Source: CAWIHA01 sp963835855 (GTDB taxonomy: Bacteria > Acidobacteriota > Terriglobia > Bryobacterales > Bryobacteraceae). Taken from it: 64,000 bases of DNA. Where the stretch lies: NCBI GenBank assembly GCA_963835855.1, contig CAWIHA010000039.1, forward strand, positions 33,997-97,996. The letters run 5' to 3'. This document shows positions 25,981 through 35,604 of this stretch, one piece after another. The notes under the pieces are model-generated. The model saw nothing but the letters and a program-made list of their open reading frames with translations. It had not been told where the DNA came from and did not search any database. The position numbers and the translations under genes were made by a program. The number at the start of each line of letters is the position of its first letter. Position 1 is the first letter of the stretch.

Positions 25981-27714
25981 ATGCGTAGAGGCATCGATTC
26001 GCGAACCCGCCGGGGGCAGATCGCGGTCATGTTCACGTTGATGACGCCGTTGCTTTTAGCGCTCCTGGGCCTGGCAGTCGACAGTTGCATTAAGTACCTC
26101 GTGCAGGCGAAACTCTCGGCCGCGGTGGATGGCGCAGCGCTCGGCGCCGGGAGGCTGCTCGGCTCAGACGCGAACACAGAGGAAATCGCGGGCGAGTTCC
26201 TCCAAGCGAATTTCCCTGGGTGGGTGGCAAAACCAACACCACATTGCGTACACGGCTATCTCGGCGCCTATAATTGCTCCGCCACCATTCACTACACCCA
26301 GCCGACGATTACGTCGAATCAAATCTCCGTTTCTGCTTCGGTCTATGAGCCGACCATCTTCATGGGGCTGCTCGGCTATCCGTACCAAATCGTGCCCGCT
26401 GTGAGCGTGGCGACCCGCAAGGACTCGCGTCTCGTGATGGTGCTTGACCGCTCCGGCTCCATGACCAACACTGATAAAACTACCGGCAAGACCGTTGTGA
26501 GTGAGGTCCAAGGCTTGGCGTCCTGGCTTACGAACCAGCTCATCTCGGGAACCGACGAGGCGGGGTTGGTGGTCTATGACACGACCGCGGTCGTAGGGTA
26601 TCCTACCTACAACAATACAGGCTGCATTACAAGACCTTATAGTTTCGATCCCACCCGCTGCGGCGGCCCAGACACGAGCTTCGCATCCCAAGGCGGTACA
26701 AAGTGTTGCGACATGCTATGGGCGATCAACAAGATGGCGGCGGGCGGAAATACAAACATGGCCGAGGCGCTCTCGCTGGCTTATATCGAGCTACAGAAAG
26801 CCCATAACCGGGACTTCGCGAAGGACGGGGTGGATGACAGACTCAATTCCATCGTTTTTTTAACCGATGGCGTGCCGAATATGTTTGCCGCGGACCTCAA
26901 TAACAAGGCGGCCCAAGGTACGTCGGCTCCGTTGGCGGGCCTCCCTGCTGTTCCCTCCCCGGGCAACTCGCTCAAGCCTTACAACAAGTATTGCGGCGGC
27001 TCCGGCTCCAACTGCTCTCCGTGTCAGTACGACCCTGGCGACGGCTCTACCGGTACTGCCGGCCACGAAATGATCGGTTCGATCGGAATCGCTGGTGGCC
27101 TCTATCAACTGGCAATGTACGACCAGGCCCCGCCGCCCAATGGTGTGGCCCCCAAGAGCACAGCAACTATGCCTTGGACGCTGTATTGGGTCGAGCGTGC
27201 GGGCAACTACACTGTGATTACGCCAAATACGCCCACCCACTCTTGCAACGGTTTTACCGGCTCCCAGAGCACGACTTCTGATATGAAGGACATGGCGCAA
27301 ATCCCGCCCTGGGATCTCTTTGGGAACAGGACGAGCCCCTTAAACAATGGCTACATACACTCATCCATGGTCGGGGGAGGCACCCCTGTCTACGACGGGA
27401 AAACCGCCTATACTCCCACACAGCCGACCAGCTCATATCAAATCAACATTGCCGCCTGGAACGCCGTGGATAACGTTGCCAATACTATCCGAAGCGATGC
27501 CAATCTGAAAGTGACGTTCTTCGTCGTTGGTTACACGGGGAACGGCGGAACCGACGAGGGATTGCTGCTGAGGGTCGCCAATACCCAAACTTCCAGCAAC
27601 TACACTGCGTCTCCTAACCAACAGACCGGACAATACTACCGAGCAGCAGACATGGCAGACCTCCAGACGGCATTCAAGGAGATAGCTACGTCCTTGCTGC
27701 GCCTGGCACAGTAG
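25981..27714 (+). CDS. TadG-like protein with von Willebrand factor A domain
   Basis: A protein of 577 residues. RRGQIAVMFTLMTPLLLALLG is a TadG-type N-terminal membrane entry, and ALDGAALGAG-like helices follow. A vWA domain starts at about residue 145 with the MIDAS motif VLDRSGSMTN (DxSxS). The second half contains long Gly/Asn/Ser loops and pairs of Cys (CCDM, NCSPCQ) suggesting secreted disulfides. The ATG at 25981 has GGAAAGGA upstream; an upstream TTG at 25963 is less likely. The gene closes the three-gene tad-like cluster. Confidence 0.82.
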   Translation: MRRGIDSRTRRGQIAVMFTLMTPLLLALLGLAVDSCIKYLVQAKLSAAVDGAALGAGRLLGSDANTEEIAGEFLQANFPGWVAKPTPHCVHGYLGAYNCSATIHYTQPTITSNQISVSASVYEPTIFMGLLGYPYQIVPAVSVATRKDSRLVMVLDRSGSMTNTDKTTGKTVVSEVQGLASWLTNQLISGTDEAGLVVYDTTAVVGYPTYNNTGCITRPYSFDPTRCGGPDTSFASQGGTKCCDMLWAINKMAAGGNTNMAEALSLAYIELQKAHNRDFAKDGVDDRLNSIVFLTDGVPNMFAADLNNKAAQGTSAPLAGLPAVPSPGNSLKPYNKYCGGSGSNCSPCQYDPGDGSTGTAGHEMIGSIGIAGGLYQLAMYDQAPPPNGVAPKSTATMPWTLYWVERAGNYTVITPNTPTHSCNGFTGSQSTTSDMKDMAQIPPWDLFGNRTSPLNNGYIHSSMVGGGTPVYDGKTAYTPTQPTSSYQINIAAWNAVDNVANTIRSDANLKVTFFVVGYTGNGGTDEGLLLRVANTQTSSNYTASPNQQTGQYYRAADMADLQTAFKEIATSLLRLAQ

Positions 27715-27777
27715 CGCCGCAGGTTGTCCGAATTGGAAAGACCGCTTCTCGTGTCGTGTCTCCGAAATCCCTTGAGA

Positions 27778-27830
27778 CCGCTCTCTGACGGTCGCGGCTC
27801 CGTTCCGAGCCGCGCGCGTCAGCAAGCGGT
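27778..27830. repeat. REP-like inverted repeat
   Basis: ACCGCTCTCTGACG followed by GCGGCTC pairs with GAGCCGC and CGTCAGCAAGCGGT across a short CCGTTCC loop. It lies between the convergent tadG-like and M16 peptidase genes and could act as a bidirectional terminator. Confidence 0.65.
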
Positions 27831-27853
27831 AAGTGAACTTCGGAGACAGCACA

Positions 27854-29179
27854 TTAGCAGACCAGATCGCTGCGGGAGAGGCGGAAACCATCCAGGCTGC
27901 CGAGCACGGTGGCGGCGATCTGCCTGGGGTCGAAGAACATCCGCGCGATGCCCTGCACGTCCGCGGCGGTCACGCGCTCGATGCTCTCCAGCAACTCGTC
28001 CAGGGTAAAGAACCTCCCAAAGTAGATCTCCTGCCGAGCCAGGTTGGCCATGCGGCTCGAGGTGGATTCCAGGCTCAGCATGAGCGAGCCTTTCATATAA
28101 TCCTTGGCGCGGCGAAGCTCTTCTTCCCCGGCCGGGGTGTCCTTCAATCTGCGGAACTCGGCCAGAATCGAATCCACCACCTTGCGCGCCGCCTCCAGCG
28201 AGGTGCCCGCGTAAACCGACAGGCAGCCGGTGTCGCGATACGGGTTCAGATCGGAAAACACCGCGTAGGCCAGCCCCTGCCGCTCGCGGATGTTCTGAAA
28301 GAGACGCGAGCTCATGCCGCCGCCCAGCACCGTGTTCAAGACGTAGCAGGCGAAGCGGCCCTCGTGGGAGAGCGGGAAGGACGGGACCCCGAGGCACACG
28401 TGCACCTGCTCGAGCGATTTCTTGTTGCGGATGGCGAGGCGCGCGTGCGTTGCGGGCGCCGGATCGGGCTGGGCCGCCGGCCCCGGCGGCAGCGCCTCGA
28501 ACCGTTCCCGCGCCAGCTCCACCAGCCGGCCGTGCGTCAGGCGCCCGGCGGCGGTGATAGTCATGTTCGAGGGCACGTAGGCGCCCTGGTAATAGCTCGC
28601 GATCATGTCCCGATGGAAGCGACGCACGGTGTCCCTGGTGCCAAGGATCGGCTTGCCGAGCGGGTGGCCCTTCCAAAAGTTCGCGGAAAAGATCTCGTGC
28701 ACCAGGTACTCGGGATTGTCGGCGTCCATCTTCAGCTCTTCGAGGACGACGCCCTTCTCCTTTTCGATGTCCCGTGGGTCGAACAGGGGGTTCAAGACCA
28801 GATCCGAGAGCACGTCGAAGGCCTGGGGCAAATGATCGTCGAGGACTTTGGTGTTGAAGCTGACCAGCTCCTTGGCGGTGAAGGCGTCCAGATTGCCGCC
28901 GATGGAATCGACCGAGCGCGCGATCTGTTCGGCCGTGCGCGTCTTGGTCCCCTTGAACAGCATGTGCTCGATGAAGTGGCAGAGGCCGTTCTCCGGCGGC
29001 TTCTCCCGCCGCGAACCCGCGCCGATCCAGAGGCCTACGGAGACGGAGCGCACGTGCGGCATGGCCTCGGTGACGATGCGGACGCCGTTCGGCAGCACCG
29101 TCCTTTGGACCTCGCCGGGAATCGTCTCAGACACAGGCATCTTGGGCGGTAAAACCAGTGCTGCCGTATATTTTCCCAT
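27854..29179 (-). CDS. M16 family zinc metallopeptidase (pitrilysin/MPP-like)
   Basis: A 441-residue two-domain insulinase-type peptidase. The inverted zinc motif HFIEH (HxxEH) is at about residues 68-72, and the third ligand lies in the distal EKGVVLEELKMDADNPE helix. The C-terminal half carries GGGMSSRLFQNIRERQGLAY, the conserved substrate-binding RxxY region of active M16 subunits. No signal peptide is seen, so it is probably cytoplasmic, where such enzymes degrade peptides. Either the ATG at 29179 or that at 29140 may start the protein; neither has a clear ribosome binding site. Confidence 0.92.
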   Translation of the reverse strand: MGKYTAALVLPPKMPVSETIPGEVQRTVLPNGVRIVTEAMPHVRSVSVGLWIGAGSRREKPPENGLCHFIEHMLFKGTKTRTAEQIARSVDSIGGNLDAFTAKELVSFNTKVLDDHLPQAFDVLSDLVLNPLFDPRDIEKEKGVVLEELKMDADNPEYLVHEIFSANFWKGHPLGKPILGTRDTVRRFHRDMIASYYQGAYVPSNMTITAAGRLTHGRLVELARERFEALPPGPAAQPDPAPATHARLAIRNKKSLEQVHVCLGVPSFPLSHEGRFACYVLNTVLGGGMSSRLFQNIRERQGLAYAVFSDLNPYRDTGCLSVYAGTSLEAARKVVDSILAEFRRLKDTPAGEEELRRAKDYMKGSLMLSLESTSSRMANLARQEIYFGRFFTLDELLESIERVTAADVQGIARMFFDPRQIAATVLGSLDGFRLSRSDLVC

Positions 29180-29237
29180 TTTGGAAGGGGTAGCGCTACG
29201 GGACTAAGCCCCCGCCGAAAGACTTATACTACGCGGT

Positions 29238-30773
29238 ATGGCTCGTGCGGCATGGCGGGATGTGCCGGTAATGGTTGGCCTGCTCGCGGTGTTTGGCGTG
29301 TTCGCAGCGCGTGCGGCGGCATCGCTGCCGTATGGGTATGACGAAGCCGACTACGTTTACGCCGCTTCGCAGGGTCTGCGCGCCAACTACCTGGACTCGC
29401 CTTCGACCCCAATTGCCGAGTTCGTGCGGCTGGGACTGGAAAAGGGGGCCCATGCGAACCAGAGGGCGACGCTTTCCGGGCACATCCGCAGCCGGAACGA
29501 TATACTGTTCTACCGGCACTGGCACGGCCCGCTGTATTACTACTGGCTCAGCGCGATGGCATCGCGGTGGCAGCACGAAGAGCGGGTCATGCGCCTTGCG
29601 ACGCTCGTTTTCGGCGCCCTCACGTTCCTGCTTCTATATGTGGGGCTGCCCTGGGCGATTCCGGGGCCCATAGGGCGGCGCGCACGGCTTCTGGCCGCGC
29701 CCGTCTATCTATTGGGCTACGCCAATATCAGAACGGCGGCGATGATCGGACCGCATTCGCTGTTCGCGCTGCTTTCGCTGGCGGTTGTGATCCTGCTCAC
29801 GAAGCTGAGCGCAGATTCGGCCAGCGCGCGGCCTCCGGCCGACGGGCGCGGTGCAGGGGACCAGGAGACGGCCACGCATCGTCTCCCAGGGCGCGCCAAG
29901 CTGCGGTATTGGTACGCCGCGCTGGTCCTGACGGGCCTCGCTGCGGCCACGCTCGAGGTCGCATTCGTGCTGGTTGCGGCTCTGGCGGCCGTTTGCTGGA
30001 TCGAGCGCAAGCGCACGTTTGCGGGCTGGCCGGCGCGCGCGTGGTTCCAGTTCGGAGCCCGGTCGGCGGCGGCGCTACTGGCAACCCTGATGGTGGTTTG
30101 GCCGGCGGCGCTGCTGAAACTTTCGGCTCTGAAAGCGTATGCGTTCATGGCGTATCTTTCGGTGTTCCGGAAGGCGGCCTGGGGGGAAGCCGGGGTCATC
30201 GAGTCCTGGCGGCTGCTTCTCAAGAGCTCGGCCGTTGAATGGCTACTGGTTGCTGCCGCGGCGATTTTCTGTATCCGGCGCCGCAAGGCGCCGAGGGCGG
30301 CGGTCCCTGCGTTGGTGTTTGGCGCGCTGATGCTGGTTTCGGTGCTGCGGGTGGTCAGCGCCGAACCGCGGTACGTCGTGATGTACCTGCCCGCACTGAC
30401 CGTTTTTGCGGCGGTGGCGCTGGCTTCGGCGCTGGCGCCGGTCAAGACGAATGTAACCTACGCCGTGCTGGGCGCGACTCTCCTATTGATGGTCTGGAAT
30501 ACGAACCGGCAGCTCCGGCCGATTCCGGCGGAAGCGTATGACCGGGCTTGGGCACCGGTGAAACTGCTCCGCAGCCAGCATCTCGAGTCCGCGAGGCTGC
30601 TCGTACCGCAGGGCATGGTTCCCGTTCTGCACTTCTATTTTCCGCGGGCGGCGTTCCGGGGCTATGTGGATGACCGGGAGATCGCGGCGGCAGCGGGGCA
30701 ATTCGATGGCGTTCTCGTGGCGGAGCACGGGCTCAGGTACGTTCCGATCCGCGGAGCCGGCGCGGGGCGCTGA
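29238..30773 (+). CDS. GT39/ArnT-like integral-membrane glycosyltransferase
   Basis: A 511-residue protein with about ten hydrophobic helices. The first periplasmic loop carries YGYDEADYVYAASQ, matching the conserved acidic Asp-Glu motif of GT-C enzymes (the PMT/ArnT group). HWHGPLYYYWLSAM is a further loop typical of this fold. Such enzymes move a sugar from a polyprenyl-phosphate donor to lipid, protein or glycan acceptors on the outer face of the membrane. Only one base separates it from the following glycosyltransferase gene, so they are probably co-transcribed. Donor and acceptor are unknown. Confidence 0.72.
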   Translation: MARAAWRDVPVMVGLLAVFGVFAARAAASLPYGYDEADYVYAASQGLRANYLDSPSTPIAEFVRLGLEKGAHANQRATLSGHIRSRNDILFYRHWHGPLYYYWLSAMASRWQHEERVMRLATLVFGALTFLLLYVGLPWAIPGPIGRRARLLAAPVYLLGYANIRTAAMIGPHSLFALLSLAVVILLTKLSADSASARPPADGRGAGDQETATHRLPGRAKLRYWYAALVLTGLAAATLEVAFVLVAALAAVCWIERKRTFAGWPARAWFQFGARSAAALLATLMVVWPAALLKLSALKAYAFMAYLSVFRKAAWGEAGVIESWRLLLKSSAVEWLLVAAAAIFCIRRRKAPRAAVPALVFGALMLVSVLRVVSAEPRYVVMYLPALTVFAAVALASALAPVKTNVTYAVLGATLLLMVWNTNRQLRPIPAEAYDRAWAPVKLLRSQHLESARLLVPQGMVPVLHFYFPRAAFRGYVDDREIAAAAGQFDGVLVAEHGLRYVPIRGAGAGR

Positions 30774-30774
30774 A

Positions 30775-31902
30775 ATGCCGGGACGGCCCGTTCCAATCCT
30801 GCTGGTGGTGCGCACGCTGGGGCACGGCGGCACGGAGCGGCAGACGGCCGAGCTCGCAAAGGCGCTTGACCGGAGCGCTTTCGCGCCGCACGTCGGATGC
30901 TTCCGCGGCGGCGGCTTCCGGGCGGAGGAGCTGCGCGAGAGCGGCGTGCCAATCGTTGAGTTCCCGCTGACTTCACTGGTGAATGCATCCGCCCTTCGCG
31001 CCGCCGCGCGGTTGGGGCGGTATCTGGAAGAGAAATCCATCCGGATCGTACACTCGTTCGACTACCCGGCAAACATCTTTTGCGCGCCGGCGGCAAAGGC
31101 ATTTCGCACGCCGGTCGTGCTTACAAGCCAGCGCAGTTACCGGACGATTTACGCGGCGCGCTACCGGATGCTGCTGCGGCTGAGCGACCTGATTACCGAC
31201 GGCGTCGTTGTGAACTGCGAGGCCATGTGGCGCCACCTCATGGACGACTACTCCGTTCCGGGCGAGAAAATTCACTTGTGCTACAACGGGCTGGACACCC
31301 AAATCTTCCACCCGCTGGCGCGCGCGGGTCGCGAGGCCGGGCGGGAAACCCCACTCGTAATCGGCACGGTTACAGTGCTTCGTCCCGAAAAAGGATTGCG
31401 AATTCTACTGGAAGGATTCGCGCTGGCGAGAGCTGAGCGGCCCGGCATCCGGCTGCTCATCGCGGGCAGCGGGCCCATGCTCGCGGAACTCGAGGCGGCG
31501 AGCCGCGAGCTGGGAATCGCGGAAGACTGCGTATTCGAGCCGGCGGCGAAGAACGTCGTTCCCTGGCTGCACACGCTCGATATTTTCGCGCTGCCGTCGC
31601 TGTACGAAGCGTTTTCAAACTCGCTGATGGAAGCGATGGCATGCGGCTGCTGCGCAGTGGCGTCCAACGTTGGCGGGAACGGCGAATTGGTTGAAGACGG
31701 CGAAACGGGGCTGCTATTCGAGCGGGGGAATGCGCGCGATCTCGCCCAGAAGCTTGTGCTCCTGATCGACCGCGAAGACTTGCGCAAGCGTCTGGCGGAC
31801 GCCGGCGCCGGGCGGATAGCGGAGCGCTTTTCGATTCAGACTTCGGTCGAACGGATGGAGACGATTTATGACAGTTTCCTATCGAAGGCCGGATTGGCAT
31901 GA
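30775..31902 (+). CDS. GT4 family glycosyltransferase
   Basis: A GT-B enzyme of 375 residues. The N-terminal domain opens with LLVVRTLGHGGTERQTAELA, the nucleotide-fold entry of GT4 enzymes. The C-terminal domain has GTVTVLRPEKGL, LLIAGSGPML and the EAFSNSLMEAMACG sugar-nucleotide motif (the E-x7-E of GT4). The ATG at 30775 follows the stop of the GT39 gene by one base. It is part of the 29.2-34.5 kb glycan-building cluster; the linkage made is unknown. Confidence 0.9.
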   Translation: MPGRPVPILLVVRTLGHGGTERQTAELAKALDRSAFAPHVGCFRGGGFRAEELRESGVPIVEFPLTSLVNASALRAAARLGRYLEEKSIRIVHSFDYPANIFCAPAAKAFRTPVVLTSQRSYRTIYAARYRMLLRLSDLITDGVVVNCEAMWRHLMDDYSVPGEKIHLCYNGLDTQIFHPLARAGREAGRETPLVIGTVTVLRPEKGLRILLEGFALARAERPGIRLLIAGSGPMLAELEAASRELGIAEDCVFEPAAKNVVPWLHTLDIFALPSLYEAFSNSLMEAMACGCCAVASNVGGNGELVEDGETGLLFERGNARDLAQKLVLLIDREDLRKRLADAGAGRIAERFSIQTSVERMETIYDSFLSKAGLA

Positions 31903-32033
31903 AGCGGGCAAGAGCGGCCAAACAAGCGCGCTTATCGCGCTGGCCTTAACCCAGTGCCGCCGATTCGACGCCGGCGGCGGGCGCTGGCCGCGCGGGAACG
32001 GGATAAAATCGGGGGAGCCGGTTAGGGGAGGCG

Positions 32034-33323
32034 ATGGCCAACGACGCGCGGCCCATTCGATTGCTTCAGCTCTCGCCGCGCAACCTCTGGCCGCTGGATA
32101 GCGGAGCGAAGCTGCGCGAATATTATTTCGCGCGCCAACTCGCCCAGCACGTGCGGCTCACCTACCTGGGGTTCTGGGAAGCCGCAGGCCCGCGAGTGGA
32201 CAGCCCTCCTCCGGACGTGTTGGTGCCGGGCTGCGGCGAAATCCTGATTTTGCCCAGGGGACGGCGCTACTCTTTCTTCCAGCTCGTGCGGGGCGCGCTC
32301 ACGCGCACGCCGGTCACGGTGCTCAATTGCACGACGGAAAGGATGGCCGCCGCACTTCAGCGGTTGCTGGAGGAAAGGGCGTTCGACCTGGTCCAGATGG
32401 AAGGGACTCAGTTGGCTGCGTATCTGCCGCTGATCCGCGCCGCACGAAGCCGGCCCCGAATCGTCGTTGACTGGCACAACATCGAATCCGAGTTGATGAG
32501 CCGGTACAGCGAATACGCTCCCAACCTCGCGCGGCGGCTCTACGCCAGACGGACCGCGCGAAGCCAGAAAACCGTCGAGCGGCGCCTGCTCGGCGATTGC
32601 GATGCGCACGTCGTGACCAGCGAGCGCGAGCGGCAGAAATTGCTGCAGCTCGCGCCCGGCGCTGAGGTGCTCGTGGTCGAAAACGGGGTGGACGTCGCGT
32701 ATTACAGCGACGCGGCTATCGAAGAGGCTTACGGCCATTTTCGCGGCGCGCGGCCATCGAAAGCCCGCCGCGACCGGGTACTGTTCGCCGGCTCGATGGA
32801 CTATCACGCCAACATCGATTCCGTAACGTACTTTGCCCGCGCCGTCTGGCCGCAGGTTCGCGAGCGGCTGCCGGAAGCGGTGTTCACGATCGCTGGCCGT
32901 CATCCCGCGCCCGAAGTCCGGGCGCTAGGCGCCCTGCCGGGAATCGATGTCACTGGCTTGATCGAGGACATTCGGCCATACTATCGGGAAGCGATGGCTG
33001 CAATCGTGCCCGTCCGAATCGCTGGTGGCACTCGGCTGAAAATTCTCGAAGCGATGGCAGCGGGGGTTCCCGTGGTCTCAACACCGCTGGGCGCCGAAGG
33101 GCTGGAGGTTGAGCCCGGGGTGAACATTCTGATCGGCGAAACCGAGGACGAGTTTTGCGACGGCATTGTCAGCCTTTCGGAGGATCCGCAGCGGTGGCGG
33201 CGCCTGGCGGCGGCCGGCCGTGCGCTGGTAGAGGCCCATTACGATTGGGCGGCGGTCAGCAAGAAACTGGTGGACCTGCACCTCAGTCTCGCCCGGCGCG
33301 CCCAGGCGGTGGTGGCCGGGTAG
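32034..33323 (+). CDS. GT4 glycosyltransferase, Stp1/exosortase-cluster type
   Basis: A 429-residue GT-B protein. The start LLQLSPRNLWPLDSGAKLRE and the central VVDWHNIESELMSRYS and GVDVAYYSD are typical of the sugar transferases often found with exosortase or EPS loci. The C-terminal half shows LFAGSMDYHANIDSVTYFA and RIAGGTRLKILEAMAAGVPV, the donor-site Glu motif. The ATG follows GGGGAGGCG. About 130 bases separate it from the previous glycosyltransferase; the next starts 12 bases after its stop. No exosortase gene is in the window. Confidence 0.87.
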   Translation: MANDARPIRLLQLSPRNLWPLDSGAKLREYYFARQLAQHVRLTYLGFWEAAGPRVDSPPPDVLVPGCGEILILPRGRRYSFFQLVRGALTRTPVTVLNCTTERMAAALQRLLEERAFDLVQMEGTQLAAYLPLIRAARSRPRIVVDWHNIESELMSRYSEYAPNLARRLYARRTARSQKTVERRLLGDCDAHVVTSERERQKLLQLAPGAEVLVVENGVDVAYYSDAAIEEAYGHFRGARPSKARRDRVLFAGSMDYHANIDSVTYFARAVWPQVRERLPEAVFTIAGRHPAPEVRALGALPGIDVTGLIEDIRPYYREAMAAIVPVRIAGGTRLKILEAMAAGVPVVSTPLGAEGLEVEPGVNILIGETEDEFCDGIVSLSEDPQRWRRLAAAGRALVEAHYDWAAVSKKLVDLHLSLARRAQAVVAG

Positions 33324-33334
33324 GAAACGCCGGA

Positions 33335-34534
33335 ATGAGCGATCCAGCGTTCCAACCAGCGATCCGGCTCCTTGCGATTATCGAGGCCAGCACGGTTACC
33401 GGCCCGGTAAAGAATCTTCTGAGCTTCTTCCGGACGGCGCGCGCGCTGCCGGGCGCCACGGGCTTGGATCTTTCTCTTGCAACCTTCCGGCGTGGTGACG
33501 CGGCGCGCGGCTCCGACGCTTTCTTCGAGGCCGCGGCGGCGGCGGGAATCCCGGTCGATTGCGTCCGGGAACGCACCCCGCTGGACTGGCAGCAGATCCG
33601 GCAACTGCGCCGCATTGTCGAGGAACGCGCGCCGGATATCATCCAATCCCACGCTGTGAAATCGCATTTCCTAGTGCGGCTTTCGGGGCTGTGGAAGGAG
33701 CGGCCCTGGGTTGCGTTCCACCATGGCTATACCGCGCCGAACCTGAAGATGCGCGTGTACAACCAGTTTGACCGGTGGTCGCTGCGGGCGCCCAGGCTGA
33801 TCATTACGGTCAGCGAGGCGTTCCGGCGCGATCTGGCTGCCCTCGGCGCGCCGGCGGATCGCATCCGCGTCGTACACAATGCGATCGACCAGGACTTCAT
33901 GGGGGCGCTCCAGCGCGTGAACAAGGCGAACTTCAGAGCATCCCTTGGCATCGATGCGGAGGAAAAAGTCGTGCTCGCGGTGGGAAGGCTCTCGCGCGAA
34001 AAAGCGATCCCGGACCTCGTTCGGGCGGTGGAACTTCTCAATCGCAGTGAGCCCGGCATGAAGACCCGGCTGCTGGTGGTTGGTGAAGGGCCCGAGCGCC
34101 GGAATATCGAGCAGGCGGCGGCGCTGGCAGGAATCGCGGACCAAATGATACTGACAGGCCAAGTGAAAGACATCACTCCGTATTACGTGATCGCGGACGC
34201 GCTGGCACTGCCTTCACTGAGTGAAGGCTCTCCGAATGCAATGCTCGAAGCGATGATGGCGGGCGTGCCGGTTGTGGCAACCGCGGTAGGCGGCGTTCCG
34301 GAAATTGCCGGGCACGAAGCGAGCGCTCTGCTCGTGAAGCCGCACGACCCGGTGGCATTGGCGCAGGCGCTCGGGCGCGTGCTATCGGAGCCGCAAACGG
34401 CGGAGCGGCTGAAAGCGGCAGCGCGGGAGCTAGCGGTAGTGCGGCATTCGCCCGAAGCGCGGGCGCGGGCGTTGATTGAGATTTACGCGAGGCTCTCCGG
34501 AAAACGGTGCGGGACCGTTCCCTCGAACCGGTGA
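33335..34534 (+). CDS. GT4 family glycosyltransferase
   Basis: A 399-residue GT-B enzyme. The N-terminal domain has a Val/Lys-rich TVTGPVKNLLSFF acceptor loop and IIQSHAVKSHFLVRL. The C-terminal donor domain has LAVGRLSREKAIPDLV, LLVVGEGPERR and EGSPNAMLEAMMAG (the E-x7-E motif), followed by VPVVATAVGGVPE. The ATG at 33335 sits 12 bases after the previous gene and is preceded by GGAA. It ends the plus-strand part of the glycan cluster; the next two genes are convergent. Confidence 0.9.
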   Translation: MSDPAFQPAIRLLAIIEASTVTGPVKNLLSFFRTARALPGATGLDLSLATFRRGDAARGSDAFFEAAAAAGIPVDCVRERTPLDWQQIRQLRRIVEERAPDIIQSHAVKSHFLVRLSGLWKERPWVAFHHGYTAPNLKMRVYNQFDRWSLRAPRLIITVSEAFRRDLAALGAPADRIRVVHNAIDQDFMGALQRVNKANFRASLGIDAEEKVVLAVGRLSREKAIPDLVRAVELLNRSEPGMKTRLLVVGEGPERRNIEQAAALAGIADQMILTGQVKDITPYYVIADALALPSLSEGSPNAMLEAMMAGVPVVATAVGGVPEIAGHEASALLVKPHDPVALAQALGRVLSEPQTAERLKAAARELAVVRHSPEARARALIEIYARLSGKRCGTVPSNR

Positions 34535-34584
34535 CGTGGCGTCACTGCGCCGGGGGCACGCTGGACGCCACGCAAGTGGCTTGA

Positions 34585-35604
34585 TCAGCGCGCGCCGCGC
34601 GAGCGCATCCACTTGAAGACATTCTCGAGCACGCGCTGCCGCAGTTCAGGCTCGCCGCCCAAACTCAAAGCGTGGCGGTAACCCTTTTGGGCAGTCCGAT
34701 GGCGTAAGGCGTCGTCCTCCCATGCGGCGCGGATCGCCGCGGCGAGGCGATCCGGATCTTCGGGAGGGACAAACAGCGCTTCATCCGAGAGAACGTCCGT
34801 GACGCCCGCGCCAGCGGTGATCACGACGCATTTTCCTAGCAACATGGCGTTCAGGTACACTCCCACGCCTGCCAGGAGGTTCGAGGCGAGCATCGGAAGA
34901 GCGACGATCTTGGCGCCCTGGATGATGCGGATCATCGATTCCTCCGATCCGTCATCCTCGAGGATTCTCACTTGGGGCGGCAGCCGGTCCAGATCATAAG
35001 TGAATCGCGAACCGTGCCCGCGGAGGGACTTCAGATTGGGACTCGGGATCGCCGCCGGGTAGGGCAGTTGGGCGACGGCGCGGAAGAATGTGTCGTAATC
35101 CCGCCGTGACCTGCCGAACGAGAGCACGTATTCGCCACCCGGCTTGGGCTCGGCTTGGTGGCGGTACCGAATGTTGGGCTTGAAGTGGACAAAGGAGCTA
35201 CGTTCGGGCGTAATGCCGTAGTATTTTGCGTAGCCTTCGGAGGACCTAAAATAATTGACGAAGTGATCCACGCGGGCAAGCAGAGCTTTCTTGCCAACCG
35301 TCAATGCACGCCGCCAGATTCCCTCTGGCTTGCTCAAGACCAGATCCACAGCCACAATCGGCCTTCTCCGCCATGGAAAAGCCAAAAAGAGGGCGCACAA
35401 CTTGTAGACGAGGACAACGTCGCCGTTGATCAACAGCAGGTCGCATTCCCGCGAGTGCCGCGCAAACTCAGGGAATGAGGCTAGAATCCGTGCCGTACCG
35501 GATTCGCCTGTCGATACCGACCAGTTCTCAGGGAACCTTTCAAAGTTAGTGAGCAACCGCATAGAAGAACCAATGGCGAAATCGCGGTGCAGGGCCGCCG
35601 TCAC
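34585..35604 (-). CDS. GT4-like glycosyltransferase
   Basis: A protein of about 339 residues. The N-terminal domain is divergent. The C-terminal part has YVLSFGRSRRDYDTFFRAVA, GAKIVALPML, GVYLNAMLLGKCVVITAGAG and EALFVPPEDPDRLAAAI, which fit a GT-B donor domain in which the usual E-x7-E motif is weakened. The chosen start is a GTG at 35604 overlapping the stop of the epimerase gene (GTGA) within GGAGGAGTGA. An ATG at 35562 (MRLLTNFE) is the alternative. It is coupled to the upstream epimerase. Confidence 0.68.
   Translation of the reverse strand: MTAALHRDFAIGSSMRLLTNFERFPENWSVSTGESGTARILASFPEFARHSRECDLLLINGDVVLVYKLCALFLAFPWRRRPIVAVDLVLSKPEGIWRRALTVGKKALLARVDHFVNYFRSSEGYAKYYGITPERSSFVHFKPNIRYRHQAEPKPGGEYVLSFGRSRRDYDTFFRAVAQLPYPAAIPSPNLKSLRGHGSRFTYDLDRLPPQVRILEDDGSEESMIRIIQGAKIVALPMLASNLLAGVGVYLNAMLLGKCVVITAGAGVTDVLSDEALFVPPEDPDRLAAAIRAAWEDDALRHRTAQKGYRHALSLGGEPELRQRVLENVFKWMRSRGAR

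Noticed and set aside
27833..29152. Plus-strand open frame opposite the M16 peptidase gene
   Set aside because: The zinc motif and family signatures are all on the minus strand.
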